Part shown: positions 40,862 through 50,183 of the stretch, piece after piece
Layout of the letters: every line of letters begins with the position of its first letter
How positions within the stretch are numbered: the stretch's first letter is position 1
Assembly (NCBI GenBank): GCA_963851085.1
Contig: CAWKNX010000014.1
Coordinates: 1-64,000 of the forward strand
Length of the DNA stretch: 64,000 bases
Origin: DATFVJ01 sp963851085
GTDB taxonomy: Bacteria; Actinomycetota; Actinomycetes; Streptosporangiales; Streptosporangiaceae
Direction of reading: 5' to 3'
The notes under the pieces: generated by a model
Databases searched by the model: none
What the model was told of the DNA's origin: nothing
What the model saw: only the letters and a program-made list of their open reading frames with translations
Translations under genes and position numbers: made by a program

Positions 40862-43465
40862 TCAGCTGGTCACGCGGTAGACGTCGTAGACGCCGTCGAT
40901 CGCGCGGACCGCGCGGAGCACGTGACCCAGATGCTTCGGGTCGCCCATCTCGAAGGTGAACCTGCTCACGGCCACCCGGTCCCTTGTGGTCGTGACGGAT
41001 GCCGACAAGATGTTGACGTGCTGGTCAGAAAGCACCCGCGTCACGTCGGAGAGCAGCCGGGTCCGGTCAAGCGCCTCGACCTGGATGGCGACGAGGAACA
41101 CCGAATCCTCGGTCGGTGACCACCGGACGGCGACGAGCCGCTCCGGCTGCGCGTCCTGCAGGTGGCGCAGGTTCACGCAGTCCTTCCTGTGCACCGACAC
41201 CCCGCTCGCGCGCGTGACGAACCCGGTGATCTCGTCGCCCGGCACGGGCGTGCAGCATTTGGAAAGCCGCGCCCACACGTCAGGTGTGCCTTCCACGACG
41301 ATGCCCGGGTCCCCGGCAGGCCGCGGCTTCGCCTCGCGGCTCGGCAGCGTCAGCTCGGCGAGATCCTCCTCCGCGCCAGCCAGGCCGCCAACCAGCCGGA
41401 CCAGCTTGGAAACGATGGCCTGGGCACTGATGTGCCTGTCTCCGACCGCCGCGTAGAGCGCCGACACATCGGTATACCGCAGCTCGCGTGCGACGGCCAG
41501 CAGCCCGTCGCCCGAGGCGAGGCGCTGCAACGGCAAGCCCTGCTTGCGCATCGCCCGCACGATCGAGCCCTTGCCCGCCTCGATCGCCGCTTCCCTGCGT
41601 TCCTTGGAGAACCAGTGGCGGATCTTGTTGCGGGCCCTGGCGCTCTTGACGAAATTCAGCCAGTCCCTGCTCGGCCCGGCTTCCTGCGCCTTCGAGGTGA
41701 AGATCTCCACCGTGTCCCCGTTGTCGAGCGCGCTCTCCAGCGGGACGAGCCTGCCGTTGACCCGGGCGCCGATGGTGCGATGCCCGACCTCGGTGTGGAT
41801 GGCGTAGGCGAAATCGATGGGCGTCGCACCTTGCGGCAGGGCGATCACTTCACCACGCGGGGTGAAGACGTAGACCTCGGACGCGGCAAGGTCGAACCGG
41901 AGCGACTCGAGGAACTCGGCGGGGTCGGCGGTCTCCTTCTGCCAGTCCACAAGCTGGCGCAGCCACGCCATGTCCTCTGTCCCGCCCTTGCCGTCCCTGC
42001 CGTCCTTGCCCTCTTTGCCCCGGCCCCCGTGGGCAGTGTCCTCCTTGTACTTCCAGTGCGCCGCCACACCGTACTCCGACCGCCGGTGCATTCCCCAGGT
42101 GCGGATCTGAAGTTCGACCGGCTTGCCCTCTGGGCCGATCACCGTGGTATGCAGCGACTGGTACATGTTGAACTTCGGCATCGCGATGTAATCCTTGAAG
42201 CGCCCGGGCACGGGATTCCAGCGCGCGTGGATCGTGCCGAGAGCCGCGTAGCAGTCGCGGACCGAGTCGACGAGTACCCGGATGCCCACGAGATCGTAGA
42301 TCTCGTCGAACTCGACATTGCGGGCGATCATCTTCTGATAGATCGAGTAGTAGTGCTTGGGGCGGCCGGTAACGGTCGCCTTGATCTTCGCGTCGCGCAG
42401 GTCCGCCGCGACGTCGGTGACCACGTCCTGGAGGAACACGTCACGGCGCGGTGCGCGCTCGGAGACCATGCGGGCTATCTCGTCGTAACGTTTCGAGTAC
42501 AGCGTCGCGAACGCAAGATCCTCGAGTTCCCATTTGATCGTGTTCATGCCGAGCCGGTGGGCGAGCGGCGCGAAGATCTCCAGCGTCTCCCTGGACTTGC
42601 GTTCCTGCTTGGCACGCGGCAAGTACTTGAGCGTCCGCATGTTGTGCAGCCGGTCAGCGAGCTTGATCACGAGGACCCGGATGTCGCGGGACATCGCCAC
42701 GACCATCTTGCGGACCGTCTCCGCCTCGGCGGCCTCCCCGTACTTGACCTTGTCGAGCTTGGTGACTCCGTCCACCAGAGCCGCGATCTCCTCGCCGAAC
42801 TCCGAACGGAGCTGCGTCAGCGTGTACGGGGTGTCCTCGACCGTGTCGTGCAGCAGCGCGGCGCAGAGCGTCTCGTGATTCATGCCGAGCTCGGCGAGAA
42901 TCGTGGTGACGGCGAGCGGGTGGGTGATGTACGGGTCGCCGCTCTTGCGCTTCTGGTCGCGATGCCAGTAGGCGGCGACATCGTACGCGCGCTCGATGGT
43001 GCGGACATCCGCCTTCGGATGAGTCGCCCGCACCGTCTTGATCAGTGGTTCGAGCACCGGGTTCATGGTGCTTGCTCGCTGCGCGCCGAGCCTGGCGAGC
43101 CTGCGGCGCACGCCGGCATGGCCAGGTGTGGCCGCCGCGGCCTGGTCAGATGCCGCCTCGTCAGGCGGCACGACGTGGGCCGGTGCGGTGTGGCCCGGCG
43201 CCACCGGGACTGGCTCACCCTGATCCGACGCCGCTCGGTGTGGCGGAGCAGGATGTCCCGCGGTGGTTACGGCGTGGCCGGCGCTGGCTCCATCCCAAGG
43301 CAGGTTCACGTGCGCGGGCGGGCCGGATACCGCCGTGGCACCGCCAGCGGGCGCCTCCGGTTCCGGTGACCCGGGATCTGCCTGATCGGTCCTGAGGGGG
43401 CCAGCGTGCCCGGCCAGGGCGGCGTCGGCACCGGTCATGCCGGTTGCTACAACGTCACCGGGCAC
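40862..43465 (-). CDS. rel: Bifunctional (p)ppGpp synthetase/hydrolase Rel
   Basis: Rel makes and degrades the stringent-response alarmone. The 867-residue product has an Ala/Pro/His-rich N-terminal extension (1-130) and an HD hydrolase domain (THPLAVTTIL, LLHDTVEDT with His206-Asp207, LADRLHNMRTL). The synthetase domain follows (GRPKHYYSIYQKM, EIYDLVGIRVLV, MYQSLHTTVIGPEG), then TGS (VYVFTPRGEVIALPQGATPIDFAY), a zinc-finger-like region (CCTPVPGDEI) and a C-terminal ACT domain. A Gly/Lys/Asp-rich insert follows HWKYKED. Both HD and synthetase residues look intact. The GTG at 43465 follows gaggag and lies inside the end of the PAP2 gene. Confidence 0.95.
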   Translation of the reverse strand: MPGDVVATGMTGADAALAGHAGPLRTDQADPGSPEPEAPAGGATAVSGPPAHVNLPWDGASAGHAVTTAGHPAPPHRAASDQGEPVPVAPGHTAPAHVVPPDEAASDQAAAATPGHAGVRRRLARLGAQRASTMNPVLEPLIKTVRATHPKADVRTIERAYDVAAYWHRDQKRKSGDPYITHPLAVTTILAELGMNHETLCAALLHDTVEDTPYTLTQLRSEFGEEIAALVDGVTKLDKVKYGEAAEAETVRKMVVAMSRDIRVLVIKLADRLHNMRTLKYLPRAKQERKSRETLEIFAPLAHRLGMNTIKWELEDLAFATLYSKRYDEIARMVSERAPRRDVFLQDVVTDVAADLRDAKIKATVTGRPKHYYSIYQKMIARNVEFDEIYDLVGIRVLVDSVRDCYAALGTIHARWNPVPGRFKDYIAMPKFNMYQSLHTTVIGPEGKPVELQIRTWGMHRRSEYGVAAHWKYKEDTAHGGRGKEGKDGRDGKGGTEDMAWLRQLVDWQKETADPAEFLESLRFDLAASEVYVFTPRGEVIALPQGATPIDFAYAIHTEVGHRTIGARVNGRLVPLESALDNGDTVEIFTSKAQEAGPSRDWLNFVKSARARNKIRHWFSKERREAAIEAGKGSIVRAMRKQGLPLQRLASGDGLLAVARELRYTDVSALYAAVGDRHISAQAIVSKLVRLVGGLAGAEEDLAELTLPSREAKPRPAGDPGIVVEGTPDVWARLSKCCTPVPGDEITGFVTRASGVSVHRKDCVNLRHLQDAQPERLVAVRWSPTEDSVFLVAIQVEALDRTRLLSDVTRVLSDQHVNILSASVTTTRDRVAVSRFTFEMGDPKHLGHVLRAVRAIDGVYDVYRVTS

Positions 43466-44339
43466 CTGGGCTCCTCACGTCCGCCGAGACACTCAGCTTA
43501 TCGGCGGACGATTCGGGAGGTGCCAGGTCGCGGCCCCAAACGGCCGCCAAGGCCGGCAATGCGGACCGCAGGGCGCGCGCCGTGGCCGTCACGAGCAAGG
43601 CGAGGAACAGGAGCGCGACCGCGACGATCCCATCAAGCCAGAAGTGGTTGGCGGTGGCGATAACGACGATCCAGGTCACGACCGCGTGCCCGACCGCGAG
43701 CCATCGGCCGCGGCTGACGGTGGCCCGCCAGGTCCCGATGGCAACCAGCATCGCCCAGCCCACGTGGACCGATGGCATAGCGGAAAGCTGGTCGGCCACA
43801 CCGCCGCCAAACGCGTATACGGACTGGCCGTAGACCTGTGCGGTGTCGACAAGACCGACCCCGGTGAGCAGGCGCGGCGGCGCCACCGGCACCAGCTGGA
43901 TGAGCAGGCACGCGGCCGTAAGCCCGACCAATATGGTGCGGATCCGCCGGTAATGATCGCGGTGGCGGGCAAAGAGCCAGAACAGGAAGATGATCAATAC
44001 CGTGAAGTGCATCGTCGCGTAGTAGACGTTGAACGCCTCGACGACAAGCGCGTGCGGGAGCACCAACCGCTGAACCGCCGCCTCACTGGGCAGGTGCCAG
44101 GCGCGTTCGGTGTGCCAGATCCACCACGCCCGCGCCATCGCACCGTCTGGGCCCATTACCGAGAAACTGCCTGCGTACTGCCAGAGTGCGAACAAGCCCA
44201 CGACAAGCCCTGACTCGCGCACGAACGGGACGGCGAGGCTGATCGGCCGGCGGCGCGGCAGCCAGGCCAGCCCTGCCACGGCGAACAGGCAGGCCGCCAG
44301 GATCGCGGCGACCTGCCAGGACATCTCATAATGAGGCAT
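43455..44339 (-). CDS. PAP2-superfamily membrane phosphatase
   Basis: The 294-residue product has about six membrane segments. It carries the PAP2_3 signature AMPSVHVGWAMLVAIG (PSxH motif) and, about 45 residues later, ATANHFWLDGIVAVALL with the second histidine and aspartate. This subgroup resembles inositol-phosphorylceramide synthase-like lipid phosphatases or phosphotransferases with the active site outside. The C-terminal 40 residues are cytoplasmic. Its last 11 bases overlap the rel start, so rel may be translated from its message. The ATG at 44339 has aggaag 11 bases upstream. The gene is absent from this place in mycobacteria. Substrate unknown. Confidence 0.85.
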   Translation of the reverse strand: MPHYEMSWQVAAILAACLFAVAGLAWLPRRRPISLAVPFVRESGLVVGLFALWQYAGSFSVMGPDGAMARAWWIWHTERAWHLPSEAAVQRLVLPHALVVEAFNVYYATMHFTVLIIFLFWLFARHRDHYRRIRTILVGLTAACLLIQLVPVAPPRLLTGVGLVDTAQVYGQSVYAFGGGVADQLSAMPSVHVGWAMLVAIGTWRATVSRGRWLAVGHAVVTWIVVIATANHFWLDGIVAVALLFLALLVTATARALRSALPALAAVWGRDLAPPESSADKLSVSADVRSPGAR

Positions 44340-44968
44340 GTAACGCAATCTTCCTGCCGGTGCGCGCGCCCGCCCGGATCCCGTGGCCCGTTCGTGGATG
44401 CCGCGGCACAGCACGCCTATATGCCGCAACAACAGCATGACAGCCCGGGATTCCACCGTGGTCTCGACCGACCGCGCCCCCACGGCCGGCGGGGCCATAC
44501 CTCTCGCCCGGCGCTGGCCCGGCCCGCGCCGGAGCGCCCGGCCGCAAAGTGGCGGCAACAAACGGATCCAGCCGGGCATGTGATGACTCTCACGATTGTT
44601 GGTGCGTGAGAGGGCGCGTGGATGGGACTGCCGGGCTCGCGGGCCCCCGCATTTCGGCTGGCGGCGTTCTCGCGCTCGACGCGGGATCCAGGCACGCCTT
44701 CGGGCTGCGGCCTGGCCAGCCGGGCGCGGATGACCCGCTCCCCCGTCGTGCCGGAGGCGCGCGTGGCGGGCACGGCGGACGCCCCAGCCGCGCCACCTCT
44801 TAAGAGCCCGGTGCAGGCGGTGCCGCTGCGTGGCATTTTGCGCGGGGCCAAATGGTCAATTCCGTCAGACCTTGGGCCCCGGGAGGCCGTGATGATGACC
44901 ATGGCCGCGGCGCCGGTGCCAACCGGCGGGGCCAGGGATCGCCGCCATGCTGCCGCGCTGGCCGCCAC
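44340..44968. other. 629-base gap at the accessory region edge
   Basis: Open frames here are Ala/Arg/Pro-rich and lack ribosome sites or domain signals. The only structure seen is ctctcac (44587... about 44587-44593) against gtgagag (44606-44612). Divergent promoters for the PAP2 and hydrolase genes must lie here, but none was recognised. Confidence 0.4.
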
Positions 44969-46624
44969 ATGGTGAGGGCGGACGTCCCGCCGCGGCCGCG
45001 GTCACGCGTGGGACTGGCGGCGGCGTGCGCGGTGCTGCCCGGCATCGAGGCGGTCGTGCTCATCGCTGTCGGGCTGCGCGGATCGGCTTCGCTTTCACCG
45101 AGTGTCACCGCGCCTGCGCCGTACGGCGCATACCACGATCTGCGATTCCTCCTCACGTACCACTCCTCGTGGGCCGCTTTCGCAGCGGAAGCCCTGGCCA
45201 TGCTGGTCTGGCGATCAGCGCTCGATTGCGGTCTCATCCTGCTCGCCTGGCCCGCCGGCCAGCCGCGGCCCGCGGTCGCCGCGATCTTGCGGCGGACGGC
45301 CGCGTTCACGCTTGTGTCCCTGGTCCTGCTCGCGCCGTCCGCCGCCTCCGTATCGGCCATGGACGTCATGCCGGTGTCCGATCTCTTCCTCGCCGGCATG
45401 CCGCTGGCCGTCATCATTGCCACCCTCACCTCACACGGCGGCGTCACGTCGTGGTGGCGGCGCCTTCCGCCATGGCGTGCCGCGGCGTGGTCACTTGCCA
45501 CCTTCGCCGCCATCACCGTGGGAGGCGCTGTGGCCGCCGCCGTACCTGTGTGGGCCGCGCCGGTGGCCGTCAGCCTCACCGGGCTCTTCAACGCCCGGGC
45601 ATACGTCAGCATCGTGCGGGCGAGCGCAACCCAGCGCGTCTCCATCCCGATCCCGCTGGTCCCGATCGGGCTGGCCGCCATGGCCGGCATCCTGGTGGCT
45701 AGCATCACCTTCGGGGTGCGGCTGAGCAACACCGCCGATCGCTCGACGTACCAGATCCCTGACGAGGCCCTGCGGGAGCCGGCCGTCCTTCTTGTCAGCG
45801 GCTTTCACAGCGCATGGAACGGATCGACACCCCGGCCGATCGGCCCCGGCCTGCCCGTTGAGCGCTTCTCCTACCGTGGCCTGGACGCCGGCGGGAGTCC
45901 GCTGAGCTATCCCCCGCAGGCGACGCAGCAGCCACTCGGCACGACCGTGCACCTGCTCGCCAGGCAGATTGAGATCATCCACGAGCGCAGCCGCGAGCGG
46001 GTGGCCGTCGTGGCGGACAGCGAAGGCTCGCTCGCGGTCGAAACTTACCTGGCCACCGTGCAAAACCCGCCCGTTAGCAAGATCGTCCTTCTCGATCCCC
46101 TGATCGATCCGGGGCGCGGTTATTTCCCGCCCGCGAACGACGAGGGGTGGGGCGTTGCCACCGGGGCAATCCTGCGCGGCCTGAGCGCGGCGATCGGCGC
46201 GGCGACGCCGCTGCACATCTACGCAGACGGGCCCTTCATCCGCTCGGTGGACGATCACGGGCCGGTCCTGCGGAACCTGCTCACCTGCCCGCCGCCCGGC
46301 GTGAAAGAGGCGGTGCTTGTTTCGCTCGCCGACGCCGTCGCCTCTCCCTTCGAGGCACCGGTCGCCGCGCCGTCCGGCGTGGTCATGCGCCTGCATGGCT
46401 TCCTGCTCGATGATGCCGCCGCGACCCACGCCGTCGACGATTTCCTCGCCACCGGGAAATTCCCCGTCAACCCGCGCAGCACGGTGGCTGACCAGCTTGT
46501 GCGCGCGGCGGCGGCGGCATGGCAGGCGCCACCCCTCACGCCTTCGCTCGTACCGCGGTGGCGCGGTGAGCCAGTCTCCGGATGCGCGGCCAAGAAGAAG
46601 GCGCTGGCCCGGTGGCTACGGTGA
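44969..46624 (+). CDS. Polytopic membrane protein with alpha/beta-hydrolase-like domain
   Basis: The 551-residue product has about six N-terminal membrane segments (near 14-36, 68-94, 111-131, 138-153, 171-206 and 228-250). A C-terminal domain with alpha/beta-hydrolase features follows: PAVLLVSGFHSAWNG, a nucleophile-elbow-like VVADSEGSLAVETYL (Ser351), KIVLLDPLIDPG and a late histidine in VMRLHGFLLDD (His476). The order Ser-Asp-His fits a lipase/esterase triad, though the elbow is DSEGS instead of GxSxG. The ATG at 44969 (or GTG 44972) has only a weak ribosome site. It is encoded beside, but convergent with, the first P450 gene. No named family recognised. Confidence 0.72.
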   Translation: MVRADVPPRPRSRVGLAAACAVLPGIEAVVLIAVGLRGSASLSPSVTAPAPYGAYHDLRFLLTYHSSWAAFAAEALAMLVWRSALDCGLILLAWPAGQPRPAVAAILRRTAAFTLVSLVLLAPSAASVSAMDVMPVSDLFLAGMPLAVIIATLTSHGGVTSWWRRLPPWRAAAWSLATFAAITVGGAVAAAVPVWAAPVAVSLTGLFNARAYVSIVRASATQRVSIPIPLVPIGLAAMAGILVASITFGVRLSNTADRSTYQIPDEALREPAVLLVSGFHSAWNGSTPRPIGPGLPVERFSYRGLDAGGSPLSYPPQATQQPLGTTVHLLARQIEIIHERSRERVAVVADSEGSLAVETYLATVQNPPVSKIVLLDPLIDPGRGYFPPANDEGWGVATGAILRGLSAAIGAATPLHIYADGPFIRSVDDHGPVLRNLLTCPPPGVKEAVLVSLADAVASPFEAPVAAPSGVVMRLHGFLLDDAAATHAVDDFLATGKFPVNPRSTVADQLVRAAAAAWQAPPLTPSLVPRWRGEPVSGCAAKKKALARWLR

Positions 46625-46645
46625 CCGCGGCCGCGCACCGGCCGG

Positions 46646-47893
46646 TCAGTGCACGGCGACGGGGAGATCGCTGAACCCGCGGAACACAACACCTGAGCGC
46701 GCCGGCGGGCTGGCCAGCCGCAGGCGGGGAAAGCGACAGAGCAGTGCGGGGAGGAATGTGCCCGCCTCGAGGCGGGCCAGGGGGGCACCGAGGCAGTAGT
46801 GCAGACCGCCGCCAAAGGAGAGCACGGTGGTGCCGGCCCTGGTGATATCGAAAGCATCCGGTTCGCCGAACCTGGCTGGATCTCGATTGGCCGCGCCGAG
46901 CATCGCGATGACCAGGCCATCGGCGGGCACGGGCACCCCGCCGATCGTGCTTTCCGCCGCCGCTACCCTGCCCACAAGCTGGACCGGGGCGTCGTAACGC
47001 AGCACCTCCTCCACGGCGGCCGCGGCGCGGCCCGGGTCGGCACGCAACATGCCCGCCTGATCAGGATGGCCGATCAACGCCGCTGTCCCGTTGAGCAGAA
47101 GGTTCACCATCGTGTCGACGCCTGCCATGAACACGAACGTCAGTGTCTGGAGCAGTTCGTCCTCGGTGAGCCCGGGCCTGCCGCCGTCCCGCATGGCGAC
47201 CAGCGCGGAAGCAAGATCGTCACGTCCAGTTCGCCGCCGCTCCGCGACGAGCCCGGCGAAGTACTCATGTAACGCGATCGCCGCCCGGTCGGCCTCGTCC
47301 AGATCCTTCTTGCTGACCGAGAGTTCGACCATCCGCATGAGGGCCGACATCGACTGCTGAAGCGGCACCCAGTCGGCCTCGGGCACCCCGACGAGCGTCC
47401 CGATCACCGAGACAGGCAACGAAGACGCGAGGATCTCCTTCAGGTTGACGTTGCTCCCGTCCGCTCCCGCGTCCGCGATCGCATCGAGCGCCCGGTGGCA
47501 GAAGGCCGTGACGCCACGGTGCATCTCGTCGACCTGGCGCGGCGTGAACGCCGCGCTGACCAGGCGCCGCAGCCTGGTGTGGTCGGGCGGGTCACGGAAC
47601 AGCATCGTCTCGAAGGTCGCGACCTTACTCGGCCGATCCCGCCAGCCAGGAAGGGCCCGGTCGGCCCAGTCAGGGCTCTGCGAGCGGTATTCGGGGCTCC
47701 TCGTGACGGCCGCACAATCGTCGTATCCACTCAGGAACACCAATCCCTGCCCAGTGCGGTATACAGGGGAAAGCGCGCGAAGCCGCGAATAGATCGGGTA
47801 GGGATCGGCGATGCCGGCCGGGGTCGTTAAGCTAGCGACCGCCGCATCAGCCTCAGCGTGCCTTTGCTCATCGCCTGTATCCGGCACGACCAT
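46646..47893 (-). CDS. Cytochrome P450 (first of pair)
   Basis: This is a soluble bacterial monooxygenase of 415 residues. It has DPPDHTRLRRLVSAAFTPRQV, the I-helix FVFMAGVDTMVNLL (acid/Thr oxygen-activation pair), the K-helix EEVLRYD (ExxR) and the heme loop FGGGLHYCLGAPLARLE with Cys367 as thiolate ligand. The ATG at 47893 is preferred. No ferredoxin or reductase gene is adjacent, so electrons must come from elsewhere. It is divergent from the second P450, 397 bases away, and convergent with the membrane hydrolase. Substrate unknown. Confidence 0.95.
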   Translation of the reverse strand: MVVPDTGDEQRHAEADAAVASLTTPAGIADPYPIYSRLRALSPVYRTGQGLVFLSGYDDCAAVTRSPEYRSQSPDWADRALPGWRDRPSKVATFETMLFRDPPDHTRLRRLVSAAFTPRQVDEMHRGVTAFCHRALDAIADAGADGSNVNLKEILASSLPVSVIGTLVGVPEADWVPLQQSMSALMRMVELSVSKKDLDEADRAAIALHEYFAGLVAERRRTGRDDLASALVAMRDGGRPGLTEDELLQTLTFVFMAGVDTMVNLLLNGTAALIGHPDQAGMLRADPGRAAAAVEEVLRYDAPVQLVGRVAAAESTIGGVPVPADGLVIAMLGAANRDPARFGEPDAFDITRAGTTVLSFGGGLHYCLGAPLARLEAGTFLPALLCRFPRLRLASPPARSGVVFRGFSDLPVAVH

Positions 47894-48290
47894 GCCGCGA
47901 TCCCCTCCCGCCCAGGGGCCACCACACTGCGAATACTAGGCACGCCACCGGCCCGGGGGGAAGCGCCGGGCGCCGCGGCGGGCTCGATCCGCTGCGGCCC
48001 GCCACGCGTGCGTTTGATCCCTGGCGCCGCGGCCGGGGTCTGGCCGGCTTCATGCTCGCCGACGTGTGGCCTATTCACCACGGCCGTTCTTTGGCATATG
48101 TTCAGCTTGCCGCGCGGCGTCTGGCGGTGCGCCCCGCGGTGAAGCGGAGGGAGCCGGCCTGCCTCGCGGCGACCGGGCACGGTGGGCGCGGGCAATCCCG
48201 CTGCCCGCCGCTACGGGCCCGGCCGGGCCTGCTCCCGAGCGGCGGGACGCGGCGGAGCCACGACGAGGACGGACCCAGAGCCGGGTGGTG
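47894..48290. other. Divergent promoter region between P450 genes
   Basis: No gene is convincing here; the frame of the second P450 stays open to 48066, but that part is Arg/Ala/Pro-rich. An AT-richer patch, ctttggcatatgttcag (about 48090-48107), is the likeliest promoter or operator zone. Confidence 0.35.
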
Positions 48291-49499
48291 ATGATGGTCG
48301 ACGCAGAACCTGACGCCTTCCCTTTCCGCTTACCCCCGGAGGATTTCGGGACACCATCAAGCCTTTACGCACGGCGCCAAAAGGAATGCCCGCTCGGGCA
48401 GATCAGGCTGCCAAGCGGTGACCTGGCGCATCTGGCGATGGGATATGAGGAAGTTGACCTGGTACTGCGGGACAGGCGCTTCAGCCGCAACTTCCGCTAC
48501 CCCGGTGCGCCGAGGCTGGTTACAGAAGACGACATGTCGGCCAATCCGAACGCCATTGTGAACCTCGACCCGCCAGAACACACCCGGCTGCGGCGGAATC
48601 TGCGCGGTGCGTTCGGTCCAAGCAAATGCGCCAGCTGGCGGCCGATTGCGGAGCGCATCGTCGGCGACCTCCTGGACAAGATCGTCGCGGCGGGACCGCC
48701 AGCCGATCTGGTGGCCGGCTATGCGAGCTTGCTGCCCATCCGGGTGATATGCCAGCTTCTGGACGTCCCACCGGATGACCAGAAACGGCTGATCGGGTGG
48801 ACGGGCACGTTCTTCTCCACCGCGTCGGCGTCTTTGCACGAACGGGCCGCGGCGAATCAGGAATTCTTCACCTACGTCCGCGACCTCGTGGCAAGCAGGC
48901 GGGCGAGGCCGGGCAACGGGCTCGTCGACTCGCTCATCCACGCCACCGACGTGGCTGGCACGCTCAGCGAGGCCGAGCTCTACCAGATGATCGTCGCGCT
49001 GTTCATCGGCGGGCAGGAGAACACGTCCGCGACACTCGCCCGCGGCATATTCACCTTGCTGCGCAACAGGGAACAGTACGAGGCCCTTTCCGCCGATCCC
49101 GGGCTGGTCGACGGCGCGGTGGAGGAGATTCTCCGGTTCGACGTCCCGAGTGAAGGCGCGTTCCTGCGAGTGGCGACCGAGGACGTACAGCTTTCCGTGG
49201 GCAACATCGAGAAGGGATGCGCGGTTCAGGCCTCCCTGGCGGCCGCCAACAGAGACCAGTCGCACTTCAGTGATCCCGAACGCTTCGACATCCGCCGTGC
49301 CCCTAACCCGCACCTGACCTTCGGCGCGGGCGCGCACTTCTGCGTCGGCGCCCCACTGGCACGGCTTGAACTCCAGATCGCGCTTGGCACGCTCGCGTCG
49401 CGGTTCCCCGGCCTCCGCTTGGCCGTTCCCGTCGCCGGCGTCCGCTACGCGGAAGACACACTGGTGCGCGCGCTGCTCAGCTTGCCCGTCACCTGGTGA
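48291..49499 (+). CDS. Cytochrome P450 (second of pair)
   Basis: This 402-residue soluble P450 differs clearly from its neighbour. It has LDPPEHTRLRRNLRGAFGPSKC, the I-helix ALFIGGQENTSATL (GGxEN in place of the usual AGxDT/ET), the K-helix EEILRFD and the heme loop FGAGAHFCVGAPLARLE with Cys351. The ATG at 48291 (ATGATG) is chosen because upstream residues are low-complexity; the ribosome site is weak. The Glu-Asn pair replacing acid-Thr may change oxygen activation, as in some biosynthetic P450s. No redox partner or biosynthetic cluster is adjacent. Confidence 0.93.
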   Translation: MMVDAEPDAFPFRLPPEDFGTPSSLYARRQKECPLGQIRLPSGDLAHLAMGYEEVDLVLRDRRFSRNFRYPGAPRLVTEDDMSANPNAIVNLDPPEHTRLRRNLRGAFGPSKCASWRPIAERIVGDLLDKIVAAGPPADLVAGYASLLPIRVICQLLDVPPDDQKRLIGWTGTFFSTASASLHERAAANQEFFTYVRDLVASRRARPGNGLVDSLIHATDVAGTLSEAELYQMIVALFIGGQENTSATLARGIFTLLRNREQYEALSADPGLVDGAVEEILRFDVPSEGAFLRVATEDVQLSVGNIEKGCAVQASLAAANRDQSHFSDPERFDIRRAPNPHLTFGAGAHFCVGAPLARLELQIALGTLASRFPGLRLAVPVAGVRYAEDTLVRALLSLPVTW

Positions 49500-49603
49500 C
49501 CCCCGAACCATAAAGATCACGATTCGCCGCGGGCGCACTGGCACTGACCCAGCCCGGGCGCGCCAACGGTGGCCCGGCGCGTCACCCGGTCACACCTGAA
49601 GGG

Positions 49604-50179
49604 TCATACGGTGAGCAGCGGGCGGATATTCAGGTGGTCAAGGCCGTCCCTGCCGCTGAGAAAGCCGAGCTCGAGCAGCACCGCGACCGCGGTGACATCG
49701 GCGCCGGCGCGGCGGATAAGCTCCGCGGTCGCCCGCGCGGTGCCACCGGTGGCGAGCACATCGTCCACGATGAGCACGCGGTCACCCGCCACGAAGGCGT
49801 CCGTGTGCACCTCGACGGTCGCGGTCCCATATTCGAGTTCGTACGTTTGCGCATGTGTCGCCGCCGGCAGCTTGCCCTGCTTGCGCACGGGAACGAAGCC
49901 CGCGCCCAGCCGGCACGCGACCGGCGCGGCCAAGATGAAACCGCGTGCCTCGATTCCGGCGACCTTGTCCACCTGGCCATGACCGGCCGCGAGCGCGGTG
50001 ATGACCGCACCGAACACGGCCGCGTCGCCGAGCAGCGGCGTGATGTCCTTGAACATGATTCCAGGGTTCGGGAAATCCGGGACGTCACGGATCCGCGTCT
50101 TGATCAATTCGCTCAGTGCACGCCCCGCGGAACCATCAGCCAGCAGATCACCCGCGCCCGGGTACCCGCTCGAATCCAC
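49604..50179 (-). CDS. apt: Adenine phosphoribosyltransferase
   Basis: Apt salvages adenine to AMP with PRPP. The 191-residue product has IRDVPDFPNPGIMFKDITPLL, GIEARGFILAAPVA, VRKQGKLP and the PRPP loop VLIVDDVLATGGTA. The GTG at 50179 lies four bases after the secF stop, with agaggtag upstream, and removes a long Arg/Pro-rich open extension that is secF read in another frame. In mycobacteria apt lies between secF and rel; here the rel neighbour is displaced by the accessory region. Confidence 0.95.
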   Translation of the reverse strand: MDSSGYPGAGDLLADGSAGRALSELIKTRIRDVPDFPNPGIMFKDITPLLGDAAVFGAVITALAAGHGQVDKVAGIEARGFILAAPVACRLGAGFVPVRKQGKLPAATHAQTYELEYGTATVEVHTDAFVAGDRVLIVDDVLATGGTARATAELIRRAGADVTAVAVLLELGFLSGRDGLDHLNIRPLLTV

Positions 50180-50183
50180 CCAG

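Noticed and set aside
41162..43369. Plus-strand open frame of 735 codons opposite rel
   Set aside because: Antisense shadow of rel; no domain, ribosome site or plausible composition.
44622..44975. 117-codon plus-strand frame upstream of the membrane hydrolase
   Set aside because: Composition resembles non-coding GC-rich DNA; no signal peptide, domain or ribosome site was seen.
46646..49499. P450 pair as part of a full biosynthetic gene cluster
   Set aside because: No polyketide, peptide or terpene synthase, ferredoxin or exporter gene lies nearby, so the wider claim is unsupported.
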